DNA from: Tamarix chinensis
Taxonomy: Eukaryota; Streptophyta; Magnoliopsida; Caryophyllales; Tamaricaceae
Assembly: GCA_030549775.1 (NCBI GenBank)
Contig: CM060174.1
Location: 24,686,617 to 24,750,616, forward strand
DNA length: 64,000 bases
Direction: 5' to 3'
How positions within the stretch are numbered: the first letter of the stretch is position 1; each line of letters starts with the position of its first letter. The notes below the pieces were generated by a model, which did not search any database, was not told where the DNA came from, and saw nothing but the letters and a program-made list of their open reading frames with translations. The position numbers were made by a program, and so were the translations under genes. Of the stretch, positions 36,571 to 47,013 are shown in pieces.

Positions 36571-38475
36571 GAAAAATAGGAAAATAAAGTAAATTAATTT
36601 ATAAAATCATAAAATGTAATATTCTTGATAAATTATTTAATTTAATAATTTAACTCAGTATAATCTAAAATATTAATTTAAAAAGGATAAAGTGGGTAGA
36701 ATATTAGTTTGGAAAATTATTTAAATAAAACAATATGATAAATAGCAAAATATTTATTTTTAATTTATTAAATACTCCTATCCAAATTTACATACTTCAA
36801 AATCTATAAAATGATTAAAATAAATAATTTTACAAGCTAATTTTATTTCAAATAAAGTTATTTATTAAAATATAGGTTTTCGAAATTTTTGGGGGATTAC
36901 AGGTCTAGCTGAGCTCTTCCCTATTTTTGCCTTAAGTTGGTATGCTCTAATTTCTTTCTATTTTTGAGTTTGAAAATTTCATAATGTTTTGGAGCATTGT
37001 GTAAGTTTAATATTTTGGTTTTAAGGTTCTAAAAGCTAAGATTCTCACATTTGGAACTTTAGGTTTTGAGGGGATTTTGCTTACATCAAGTAATTGATTC
37101 TTGTTTCTAAAATATTTAGTAAGTATTCCTATATGTGATGTGTTACCCTTAGTTTATTTCTGCATGGTAGCATGAATGAATATAGCCTACGTAAGTGGTT
37201 TGGATGGTTAGATGGCATAATTTGAGTTAAAAGCATGAAATTTGGTAAAAATAGGTTATGAGGATTCCATGTTGTAAAAAGGAACTAATTCGGCTAAAAA
37301 TATATTCAAGTATGTTGATACATGTATTAATATGGTGAAGGATGATTTATATGCAAGAATATGCATGAAATTTGATGGTTTGATGTGATGTTAGGGCAAA
37401 CTAATTGATTGGTTTGGTCAAATCGATTGATTGGTTCCTAAAACAACTAATTGGTTGGCCCAAGCCATCAATTGTGAAGCTTGCATAGACTTTGGTCTTA
37501 CTATTTGCTTGAACCCATCATTTGGTAGGATAAAAACAAGTGATTGGTTTTCCCAAATTGATTGACTGGTTTGGGAAAATCAGGGTTTGGTTAAGTCAAA
37601 CAGATTGAATGACCGACCCAACTGATTAGCTAGTTAGTGTAACCGATCGGCTGGTTGGGCTAGACCAATCGACTGGTTTGCATGATTTGTTTCGCTTTAG
37701 TTTGTTTATACTGTGAAATATATTTTTAACTATACTATGCTTACTAATGGGATAAAATATAGATTTTACCATAAATTATTGGCCTAACGATATGATTAAA
37801 ATGGATCATAATTGATGGTATACTCTATGAGTAATTGAGAGGCTAAATGGATATTCCACTTATGATAAGTGATGGTATTAAGAAAAGAGTAATGAAACTT
37901 TAGCATGGGCTTCAACAAAATAATGTGGTGGATATAAAAATATTGGCCAAGGATAAATCAAAAACCCACATAGTTGGAAAAATGAGATGAAAATGAGTGA
38001 TATGGAATAGACATGGAAAATTGCATTGCTTGCTTTGATTAGGCCTTGTATAATCACCCATCCTTATGAATAATATACTAATCACTTAAAGAAAAGGGCA
38101 AAAAAGTTATGTATGGGTTTAGTTTACTTGACACTCGATTAGCTACCTAGCTTTAGTCTACCTTTGGGTGGGATCATGAGAGGTCCCATTGCCTTACCAA
38201 CTTTAAATATTGATGATATAATAGGGGGTATTAATATTAAAGGGTCTAACTACCTATGTGATTGGCTTCATATTGGACTTACATCCATATCGGTTGGCTT
38301 CAGTCTGGAATTATGTCCATTTTGGTGATTAGCTATGCCTTGGACTTATGTCCACTTGGTGATTAGCTTTAGTCTATACTTTATGTACCTCACTTAGATA
38401 GGCGTCAATGGTATGTGAGACCATGGGGTGGTGCATAATCCATCACTTAACAATAATAAACATGCATGATAGGCC

Positions 38476-38956
38476 AGCGATTACAAAATATGAACTCATC
38501 TTCAACTAAGTCCCAAATGGGACTTGTAACTTTTACTAAAAATGGACAAGAGTATAGAATATTAGTCTAACACAATGTCTTTAGGGACCCCATGTAATCT
38601 CATAATGTTCATCTTATAAGATCTAGATAAATTCATACTCCATGTTGTCTTCATCGATATGAACACTCTAAAATAAGTCAGATGATCCATAATAACATAG
38701 AAAGAATCAAAATAACTAAGGGTATTCGGAAGACCAACCAGAAAATCCATGGATATACAATCCTGTTTCCACTATAGATCTTCAAATGGTTGTATAAACC
38801 ATGCTTGTCTCATATACTTGATCTTAACATTCTCACAAGTTAAACATCAAGTGATAAATTCTACAACTTCCTGTTTCATACTAGGCCACCAATAAATCTA
38901 CTTCAAGTCTTTATATAACTTATTTCCTCTAGGATATATTGAATAAGGAGTAAAAT
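38476..38956 (-). pseudogene. Integrase fragment of G4
   Basis: The minus strand reads SIYPRGNKLYKDLK, a stop, then IYWWPSMKQEVVEF, CLTCENVKIKY (zinc-binding CxxC), SMDFLVGLPNTLSYFDSFYV (core with first Asp) and RLHGVPKDIVLD (second Asp region). This parallels G1 integrase in order. It ends about two residues after LKMSS, well before the catalytic Glu, at the junction with G1. Confidence 0.83.
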
Positions 38957-39995
38957 TATAACACTCCAATTTTCATTACAAAAAATGTCATTTTGAAAAC
39001 CTTATGGAAGTAGAAAAATACTAAACACTTAGAAAAATAAGGTGTTACCACCACACCTAACATAGGATTAGTGCCAACTGCCCATCCCATGTTAGATATA
39101 AGGCTGAGAACCAAACCAACAAAAACCAAAGTAGAGTGTGCTAAAAACACATTAAATAAATATTGAAAGAAATACTTTCAAGTAGAGGACCTTGATGGTC
39201 CACAAATATTCAAATATATGTGGGAAAATTAAGCCAAAGTATAGGATTTCCAATTAAATAAATAAAATTAAGCTTTAACCCTAAACTCTTGTCCATCAAG
39301 GAAAACACAAAGGTCTTCTAATGTCTATGCTCTTATAACCCATACCCAACATGAGGTTGGTCCACTATTTAATATTCCCAAAAACCTACTCATGACCCTT
39401 TGTTCATGCGAATGAGTAGGTTATAGAGAAAACAGGCACATCAATACACTTTGTACTGAGTAAGATAAGTTACCTCCTCAATGGGGTCACAAGCACACAA
39501 ATTACTAGTATCATATGGATATCATACTAGCATAGTTCATGTCTGTTTCATATAAACATAATACATGCTCTATCATGGTCATATCATGCATAGGAAACCC
39601 ATCACATACATGACTCATCATGCTTAACAACATAACACAACATTAAAGATGATGACATGCAAAGCATCTTGTCTAGATGTTATTAAGGCCTCTATCATCC
39701 AAGCACATAATTTCATAATAAGTCCATTTTTTCCCAACTTACAGAATCCATTAGGTCATTGATTTATAAGTTATTATCTTTTTTACTGTTCTTTTTGTTT
39801 TTACATTTATTTATTTCTTTGGCCACATTATTATTCTAAATTCTTATTATAATACTTATTCAAATTCTTATTGAGTGATAGACTATGCACCATCCCATGG
39901 TCTCATATACCATGGATGTCTATCAATATTGAAGGATATAAAGTCCAGCTAAAGTCATGTAACCACCAATGGACATAAGTTTGAGCCAAAGCTAA

Positions 39996-40746
39996 TGTTG
40001 GAGCATCTCTAGCTCAATCTCAATCTTATTTATCAAGGGATGAAAATAAGAATAATTAGAATACTTGGGATGAAACCCATTGTACTTTTTGTAGGTATTG
40101 TATATGTTTGTAAGAAGTTCAAGATATTGAATATATTTGATGGACAAGATAATGGAATTACAAGAAATAAAAATTGGATGTAATAACCTGGCTACAAGAA
40201 ACAACGTTGGATTAGATATGTTAAATCTATATAATGCATATTTAGAATTTGTATAGCTTTGTTATTTTGTTGTGTACTCTGTAATTCTTGTAAAATGTCA
40301 TCATAACTCATTTATATATGCTTGTGTTGTGCCTCAAAGGTTGATTTCATTAATAAGGTATAATTTATGGGCTTATTAATCAGACTTCCTACATGTGTAC
40401 ATATATACACAAACCCTTGTACATGTTTGATCTCAGTAGAGAATACTTTATAAGATAACTTCTAATTAAGAGAGAACTACACAACGCCGTGTGTTTATTC
40501 TTCTTCTCTTCTTATTTTTCAATTGAGATCTTTGGAGACTAGTGGAATGTATTCTATTGAGAAATATAATATTTATCTTTATAAGGTTAAAGATATTTGG
40601 TTAGACCTTAGCCACCCTCAAAGAGACATTCGAAATCAACATCATCAACATTTTAGTTACACGAAACTGTGAAGACTTTTGGCAGTATTTGATGCCATAG
40701 AAGTATCTTTGTTTTGTAGAAGATTATTAGTTGATGATGTTCCACA
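39996..40746 (+). mobile_element. 5' LTR of G3
   Basis: Runs from TGTTGGAGCATC to GATGTTCCACA, about 751 bp, with TG...CA ends. TTTATATATGC near 40310 and TTTATAAGATAA near 40450 are possible TATA-type elements. The minus-strand open frame 39992-40204 is incidental. Confidence 0.72.
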
Positions 40747-40753
40747 TAAAATT

Positions 40754-40765
40754 TGGTATCAAAGC
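40754..40765 (+). other. Primer-binding site of G3
   Basis: TGGTATCAAAGC, one base from the usual tRNA-Met-complementary TGGTATCAGAGC, lies eight bases after the LTR end. Confidence 0.8.
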
Positions 40766-41779
40766 AAGGCTAGTGGTGTAGGTAACTCAAGTGCAGAATT
40801 CCATTGAAGTTTTAACATCAACCTAAGCCATCTTGGAAATTCTTGTAAGATTCTTGATTCTTTTGCTTGAATCTTTTGAATCTTGATTCATTACTTTTTA
40901 ATATTTTGAAAATTTTACATGTTTTATGTGTCCTTGTATTTTATAACACAATCTTTCATAGTTCTTGATAGAATCTTGGTTGTTCTTACATGGTAAGTTG
41001 ATATAGGTTATGAAGAATTCATGCATGTTGTCTATGTAGAATTATACATGCTAGGTGTAGTTTTTAAACGTATTGGATTTTGAGTTTTTAGATGAAAATT
41101 TACATTTTTTACCTCACTTTGATTCTTTGTAATCATGTTGGTGATTATAATTTGGCGTTGGAATCAACTAAACATGCATGGTAGTGAAAGTTAATTAGTT
41201 GCGATATGTGGCCGAGTAGTGTGCATGTGTTTTGTTTATTTTTTGACCATGTGTTTTTTGGTGTTAAATTATTTATTGCCTCATCTTTTAGAGTTATTTC
41301 ATATTGATATAATATTTTATCCTACATAAAGTTGCACTTGTAGGGCTCAAACACTTATATAAAAATTTAAAGGTTTTCGAATTTAGTTTTGAAAGTTACC
41401 AAAATCTATATCAATAATTTAGCAAGATAAGTGTTCAAGTGTGTTTTGAGTAGATTTACTAGATTATTTTTTATTGGATTCATTGGAATCACATCTTTGC
41501 ACAATAATCAATAAATAATTGCATTGTAGTGTAGGGTTGTCTCGGGTATAAACAACTAAAACAAAAAGTCAGTGGAGTCTAAGTGTTTTAGTTTGTAGTA
41601 GTCGAAGCATGAAGGGGGAAATTTCCAATCAATTTTTGAATCTATTAAAAAAATTCCAAATAATTTAGATTCCATTAATGCTTAACTTACGTAAATTTTT
41701 GCAATACAAACTCAGCTACAACAGTTAAAATCTAGATTCGCCCACCAATAATTGTTCTAAAATATCCAATAACAAAGGG

Positions 41780-42600
41780 AGTTCTATGGAGACCGATTAC
41801 GAAGTGCTATAAAATATAATAATCAAGCTAATGGAAGGTATCTAAATTCAAGAATAGACCATGATGAAGAGTTTATTAGGAGTGGAAGTAATTGAAAGCT
41901 CTGTGAATATCAACCAAAGTATCATAGAAAAGAAGATAAAAACATTAGGCTTGATCTTCCCGATTTTGATGCGAAACATGTTGTAGATTTATTTCTTTAG
42001 TAGTTACATGAAGTTATGGCTTTATTTGAGTTTAAATATCATGAAGATGAGAAAAAGTGTTAACTAGCTACTCTTAAGTTGAAGAAGTTTGATAGGATAT
42101 GGCATGATTATCTAAATAATTCTAGGGAACAAGAAAGTAAATAAAAAATAGAATATTGGGAGAAACTTAAAAAGTATATAAAGAAGAAATTTATCCCTAA
42201 AGAGTATGAACGAGATAACTATATTAAATTGACTACTCTTAGGTAGGGACTTCTAAATGTTGAAGAATATGTTAGGGAGTTTGAACGGTTGGCCCTTGCA
42301 TTTAATATCCATGAAAGGAAGGGATAAATATGTGTTGGATTCTTAGGCAGCCTTAACATGTTGATTTGAGGCAAAGTTAATAATTGCCTATATGATTATT
42401 TAGATGAAATGATTAAACTATCCCTAATATCTGAAAAACAAATTAAATCCACTAAGCCTCATGCTAAACAAAGTACTCTATTTATCAAATACTGTTCAAG
42501 TACTCAAGCTAAAAAGTTTGGGGTGTGTACTTCAACTTCCACAAATCACGATAAAAAAAGGAATCACTAGAGAGGAGAAAGGAAAGAATAAAGTAAATAA
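41780..42600 (+). pseudogene. Degenerate gag of G3
   Basis: Broken frames read KHVVDLFL, LATLKLKKFDRIWHDYL, WEKLKKYIKKKFIPKEYERD, VEEYVREFERLALAFNIHER and LSLISEKQIKSTKPHA. This is a retrotransposon gag capsid domain (the YxREFE-type block is characteristic). No clear CCHC knuckle was found after it. Stops near 41998, 42061, 42142 and 42245. Confidence 0.72.
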
Positions 42601-42844
42601 AGTCTCTACTAGTTAATGTTTTAAATTCTAAGGATTTTGACACTATCAAAGGGTATTATCCTTACAAGAAATTGAAGCTATGGAGATATGAGAAAAAGAT
42701 CCACTAAGCCTCATGCTAAACTTGAGCCTTTTGAGGAAGTTTCTAGTGAATTCGAGGAAAGAAAAGAGTGCTTCAAGTCCAAGCTAGTGAGCAACCCACT
42801 CAAAGGTAAAAGATATTTAAAACAAAAGGAAGAGTACGAGATAC

Positions 42845-43094
42845 AATATGTCATATTATCATTGATAGTAGATCTTATATGAATGTAGCTAATAAGGGTA
42901 TGGTGAAAGATTTGGGGTTTAAAACTACACCAAATCCAAAGCCTTATTCTACTCAATGGTTAAATAAGGACAAGGAATTTGAGGTAATTAAACAAACCTT
43001 GATATCATTTAAAATTGGCAATTACCATGATGATGTGCTTTGTGATTTTCTACCTATGGATGCATGTGGAGTCTTATTAGGTAGACCATGGTAG
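42845..43094 (+). pseudogene. Protease domain of G3
   Basis: Frames read IDSRSYMNVANKGMVKDLGF, then NYHDDVLCDFLPMDACGVLLGRPW. This is a retropepsin: the D-[ST]-G-[AS] site reads D-S-R-S, with the catalytic Asp kept and the Gly changed to Arg. The VLLGRPW end is the usual closing motif of Ty3 proteases. The segment from 42879 to 43094 is uninterrupted. Confidence 0.78.
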
Positions 43095-43990
43095 TATGAT
43101 ATAAATGCTATTCATAATGATATTAGTAATTACTAATATCTACTTGAGAAGGATAAGGAGGATCATGAACTTAAAACTTCTAAATGTAATAATAAGGGCA
43201 TAGTTGAGAATAAAAAGAGTTTATTCTTACATGAAAATGCCATGGTCAAATTTATTCAAGAAGAAGAAAGTTGCTATGCTATGATAATGAAGGAATACCT
43301 ACTAGGGTAGAGGAATAATGATAATCCACAATTAGATAAACTCCTTGATGAGAATCACAATGTTTTTTCCTTTTGACTTACCATCTAGGTTGCTACCTAA
43401 GAGTGGAATAGAACATGCCATTTATTTAATTATTAGTGTGTCCTTACTTAATAGAATTGCATATCGATATAATCTAGAGGAGGCTAAGAAGTTAGAAAAA
43501 TAAATACAATAACTCATAGGAAAAGGGTGTGTGAGGGAAAGCATGAGTCCATTTTGTGTGCTTGTATTACTTGTCCCTAAAAAGTATGGTAATTGACGCA
43601 TATGTATTGACTCAAGAGCTATTATATTTTTTCAGTGAGAAATTAAGTGGATCGAAACTGAACTATTCAACATATGATAACGAGTTCTATGCCATCATAA
43701 AAATTCTAGAAACATGGAGTCATTACTGAATACCTAAACCATTTATTTTGCATTCAAACAATGACAGTTTAAAATATTTGCATGGGCAAAATAATATTAT
43801 TCCTACGCATGCCAAATGGGTTTGTTTCTCACAATCCTTCATATTTTCTATCAAACATTTCAGTTGTAAAAAAAATGTTGTGGTAGATGCTCTATATAGA
43901 GTATCTATGATATTGGTTACGTTGGATATTAAATTATTGGCTTTTGAGATGTTAAAGGAATTATGTGATAAAAAATGAGATTTTGTTGAC
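43095..43990 (+). pseudogene. RT start fused to RNase H in G3, palm domain deleted
   Basis: The RT N-terminal part reads [20 protein letters not shown] and RICIDSRAI at about 43520-43618. The next recognisable block is already RNase [21 protein letters not shown] (about 43630-43690), HGQNNIIPTHAKW and KNVVVDALYRVS. The entire RT palm with the YxDD-type box is missing, so about 200 residues have been lost at about 43620. In the terminal RNase H motif ADALSR reads VDALYR. Open frame 43748-43978 covers the RNase H end. Confidence 0.78.
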
Positions 43991-44029
43991 ATCTATAATG
44001 TGTGCAAAAAGAATAATAGTTACAGTAAT

Positions 44030-44720
44030 TATTGAATACAAGATGGCTTTCTTTTCAAACTTAATAAATTTTGTACACCTCATTCTAGTGTATGTGATTT
44101 GCTTGGTATAGAAGTAAATAAGGGGGTATAGCTATTCATTTTGGAGTTCATAAGACAATGGAAATACTACATGGAAACTTCTACTGGCTACGAATAATAA
44201 AATTAGTACAACCTATTATTGGAAGATGTGTGACATGTCAAAAAAGTAAAATTTTCTTCCATAAGGATTTGTATACTCCTTTACGAGTTCCTAATCAACA
44301 TTAGGAAAGTGTTAGCATGGATTTTATCTTTGGTTAACGAAGAAAAAAATGTAGGTGAAGATTCTATTTTAGTGATAGTAGATTAATTTTCAAAAATAGT
44401 ACATTTCATACCTTGCAACAAGATTGATAATGGAACACATGTAGTATATTTATATTTCCAATAAATAGTAAGGTTATATAGAGTTTCCAAATGTATAGTG
44501 TCGGATAGAGATGTTAAGTTTTTAAGCTACTTTGGAAGACACTTTGGCACATGTTAGGTACTAACTTATTGTTTAGTACTTCTCATCATCCTCAAATGGA
44601 TGGTCAAACCAATGTGACTAATAGAACTCTATGCAATTTGCTACAATGATTAGTGAATAAGAGCAATAAGGATTGAGATATAAAGCTTTCACATGCTGAA
44701 TTTGTATATGATAGGATTCC
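44030..44720 (+). pseudogene. Integrase core of G3, heavily degraded
   Basis: Broken frames read QDGFLFKLNKFCTP, then in other frames CVTCQKSKIFFH (zinc-binding CxxC), DSILVIVD followed by FSKIVHFIPC (core, first Asp), and [16 protein letters not shown] (second Asp, SDRD intact). The DGQTE equivalent at about 44600 reads DGQTN, so the catalytic Glu is lost. Confidence 0.75.
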
Positions 44721-44956
44721 TCTAGTACAACTCGTTTGAGTCTTTCTAGGTTGTATATAGGGTTATTCCTTATCTACCCATTTATATATTGTCCATTAAA
44801 AGAAGATATATTGCAAATTATGATGCTAGGGAAAGAATAGAATTCTTTGAAAAACTTCATCAATAAATTAAAGACAATATAGAAAAATCTAATGCTAAAT
44901 ACCAAGGTTAAGCAAATAAAAACATAACTCATTAAGTTAGACTAGGATATTTTAGT

Positions 44957-45196
44957 ATGGTTGCATTTGATAAAAAAGAGATTTCCAAACTTAAGAAAGA
45001 AAATCTAATGCCAAAAGCAAATGGACCATTCAAAATCTTAGTAAAATTTGGAAATAATGCATATGAACATGAATTAACTAAACATTATGAAGGAGTATCT
45101 AGGACTTTCTACATTGGTGACTTATCTCCTTATTATAGTGAAGCTAATTTGAGGAAATATTCTTCTTTACAAGGGGAGAATGATGCCCCTAAATAA
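44957..45196 (+). pseudogene. Integrase C-terminal domain of G3
   Basis: One uninterrupted frame of 79 codons: FDKKEISKLKKENLMPKANG, then PFKILVKFGNNAYEHEL, then FYIGDLSPYYSEANLR and a tail SLQGENDAPK. The GPFK, NAY.x.L and DLSPYY blocks are standard for the C-terminal region of plant gypsy integrases. The ATG at 44957 is internal; the frame is part of a polyprotein. Confidence 0.85.
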
Positions 45197-46645
45197 TAAA
45201 TAACACAAATTTTTCATGCAAATCACCTCAAAAAATCCTACCACATACAAAGCAAAACATATCATTGTAGCATGCCAATACTTTCTTAGATCATAAATTG
45301 AAAAATGCTTCACAATTAATCAAATCGACCCTATTTTTCTAAAAATCAATCTCTTTTCTTATGATTCACGAATTAATCAACATGAAAAAATTTGAAACCA
45401 AATTCTCATTTAAACCTATAAAATTAACCAGGTAACATTTTAGAAGTAACAATAGCTTACTTGATGCAAGCAAAAAAATTCCACATAACAAAAACTCAAC
45501 CTACAAGATTTTCAACTTCCAAACCTTAAAAAAATAAATTTAAAGCTTTATAAATTAAATGAATAGTTTCATAAATTAGAATATGAATTAGGAGAAAATA
45601 GGCTTACCAAACCTAAGAACAAAATAGAGGAAATTTATGTTAAAAGAGAGACTCATCTTCCTTCTAAATCTAACCCTCTTGTGCATAAAGATAAACAAGA
45701 AAGAGATATAAAAAGTATGAGAAGAGTGGAGAGGAACAAAAATTAAGCTCAAAGTGGAGATAAAAGAACACTATTACTAGGGAGCTGGAAAACCTCAGAG
45801 GCTAAAAGAAAAGTGAGTAGAAGGGGTGATTATGACTATTTATAGCCAACAAATTTGTACAAGAATGAGTGGGATTATGCACAGATCGAAAACCCTAATT
45901 TATTCCATTTAAATATTAGTTTAATGGGTAGATTTTTATCAAAAAAAGGTTGACCTCCCTTCTAGATCTAAATTAGTTATTTTGGGAAAATGTAGATAGA
46001 ATTCGCTAAGAAAATATCAAACACAAGAGTGGAAATGAACAATCAGTACGGGAAGGATTCTCCTAGATAAGTATAGATAGTAGAGGGATAAAAGCAATGA
46101 TTTATAAAGTGTGCAAGGGGAGAGGTGGAAGATAATAAAGCTTAGGTCATTCTTTCCCCTCAATTCTCTAAATTGAATCCTCGAATCAATTCGAGGTAGA
46201 AGCTCAGCCAAATACTTGATAAGAAAGGTTAAGAATCTCTAAAGAATAGCTTAGAATTGGATTATGAAGGTTTGATTTTGGTATAAGATGTTTTTCTAGA
46301 AAAAATTGAGTTAAAAAAATATAATTATCTCGACAAATGAGTAGATAATTTTAGCTTACCAATTGACTATTCTACCAACTAGTTGATCGATTCTCCAAAC
46401 AAGTTGATTAGTTTTGAAAAACAAAAATCTTTAGCTGAAATGCTGGACCATTTGATTAGTTCATAGAACTAGTCTATATGTCCACACAAAAACTCATTTT
46501 ATTCAATTTCAAAAGCTTATTCAAATCTAAATTTTTCTCAAACTCAAATATATTTCCAAATCAAAATCAAACATTATCAAATTTTACTAAACACTAAAAC
46601 TTCCCATTGAACAAAATGTCAAAAAAGATAGGGTATTACAACAAT

Positions 46646-47013
46646 AACTTTCCACATGGATCTTCCTCTTAATCTCAACACATCCTTGTGGCACACACTA
46701 GCTCCCATTGTATATGACACTACCGTCCTCATTAATGTGAAATACCACACCTCTACCTTTTATGATATCACGATTGATCCTCTCAATTTTGACATAACCA
46801 AGCTAAAATGATATAACTTCATTGTAGATATAATGTGTGCTAGTGAGAGCACTTATCCTTACATTAAAACTACCTGTGCTGATAAAATCGACATCCATGT
46901 CTCTAAGTTCTTAACATTAAGGACCTAACACAACAATCATACTCAAGGAATGTGACATCTACCTACTAAGAGCATTAGACATTACTTTAGTCTTACCCTC
47001 ATTAAAGGTTAAA
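46646..47013 (-). pseudogene. RNase H end and integrase start of G4
   Basis: The minus strand reads FNEGKTKVMSNALSR, the decayed form of the PGKANVVADALSR motif that closes Ty3 RNase H. About 80 residues later it reads FHINEDGSVIYNGSSVCHKD, the start of the integrase N-terminal region. Sequence on both sides (RNase H at 50230-50430, integrase at 38956) continues it. On the plus strand the segment also reads quasi-open but matches nothing. Confidence 0.78.

Larger units (their letters stand above)
31742..36901 (+). mobile_element. N2: 5.2-kb non-coding solo-LTR-like element
   Basis: Starts TGTAACATCCCCAAAATTC and ends TTTTTGGGGGATTACA, flanked by the exact duplication GGTCT (31737-31741 and 36902-36906). 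The start shares CGGAAGC, ACCGCCACACTTAGTACC and CCAAGTGCTAAGGCT with N1 and N3. In order it carries a TACTGAGTAAC motif (about 32163), a seven-copy CCGGTGG array, a 1.2-kb AATTACC-type repeat tract and a GC-rich block. No reverse transcriptase, gag, primer-binding site or second LTR was found. A solo LTR is the simplest explanation; the parent element is not in the window. Confidence 0.78.
11428..38475 (+). mobile_element. Ty3/gypsy element G1 (Del/Tekay-like) with four nested insertions
   Basis: Order on the plus strand: 5' LTR, primer-binding site, gag, zinc knuckle, protease region, RT, RNase H, integrase, a chromodomain-like C-terminal segment, polypurine tract, 3' LTR. The long LTRs and the C-terminal block ending in a form of VEEATWEAEE suggest the Del/Tekay chromovirus clade; that is inference from memory of the family. 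Insertions are N1 (with a CACTA inside), Cassandra, an hAT-like element and N2. All coding parts carry stops. The 3' LTR is about 900 bp shorter than the 5' LTR and abuts the integrase relic of G4, so the right end is truncated. Confidence 0.72.
30762..38475 (+). mobile_element. 3' LTR of G1, interrupted by N2 and truncated
   Basis: Left part 30762-31741, right part 36907-38475, about 2.55 kb, colinear with the 5' LTR. The match runs from the GGTTGAATGA/GATTGAATGA block through the AATCGATTGGTT-type cluster (30930-31060, 37390-37690) and the GACTTATGTCCAT subrepeats (38270-38400). It stops shortly after GTGGTGCATAATCCATCAC, about 900 bp before the expected GGGTGTTATA end. At that point the minus-strand integrase of G4 begins. 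Confidence 0.75.
39996..45195 (+). mobile_element. Ty3/gypsy element G3 (short LTR), nested in L3, 3' LTR missing
   Basis: A 5' LTR (39996-40746), primer-binding site, gag, protease, a piece of RT, RNase H, integrase and the integrase C-terminal region follow in the normal gypsy order. The wording of the RT start and the C-terminal tail resembles plant chromoviruses with short LTRs (CRM or Reina type), but the clade is uncertain. The internal part of RT is deleted and no 3' LTR is present. It is a different lineage from G1, G4 and G5, whose LTRs are several kilobases. Confidence 0.75.
38957..46640 (-). mobile_element. Long LTR L3 inserted in G4 integrase, itself hit by G3
   Basis: Starts TATAACACTCCAATTTTC and ends GATAGGGTATTACA. 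The flanks AAAAT (38952-38956) and ACAAT (46641-46645) match at 4 of 5, suggesting a decayed duplication from a solo-LTR insertion. It carries GTACTGAGTAAG at about 39448 and the CACCAATGGACATAAGTTTG subrepeat at 39962-39990. Gypsy element G3 begins at 39996. LTR sequence resumes at about 45200, at a point corresponding to about 10150 in L2. Roughly 1.1 kb of L3, together with the 3' LTR of G3, has therefore been lost. Confidence 0.72.

Noticed and set aside
46646..47013. Fragment of an endogenous pararetrovirus on the plus strand
   Set aside because: The plus strand reads quasi-open for about 100 residues, but the minus strand gives clear Ty3 RNase H and integrase blocks that continue G4 on both sides.
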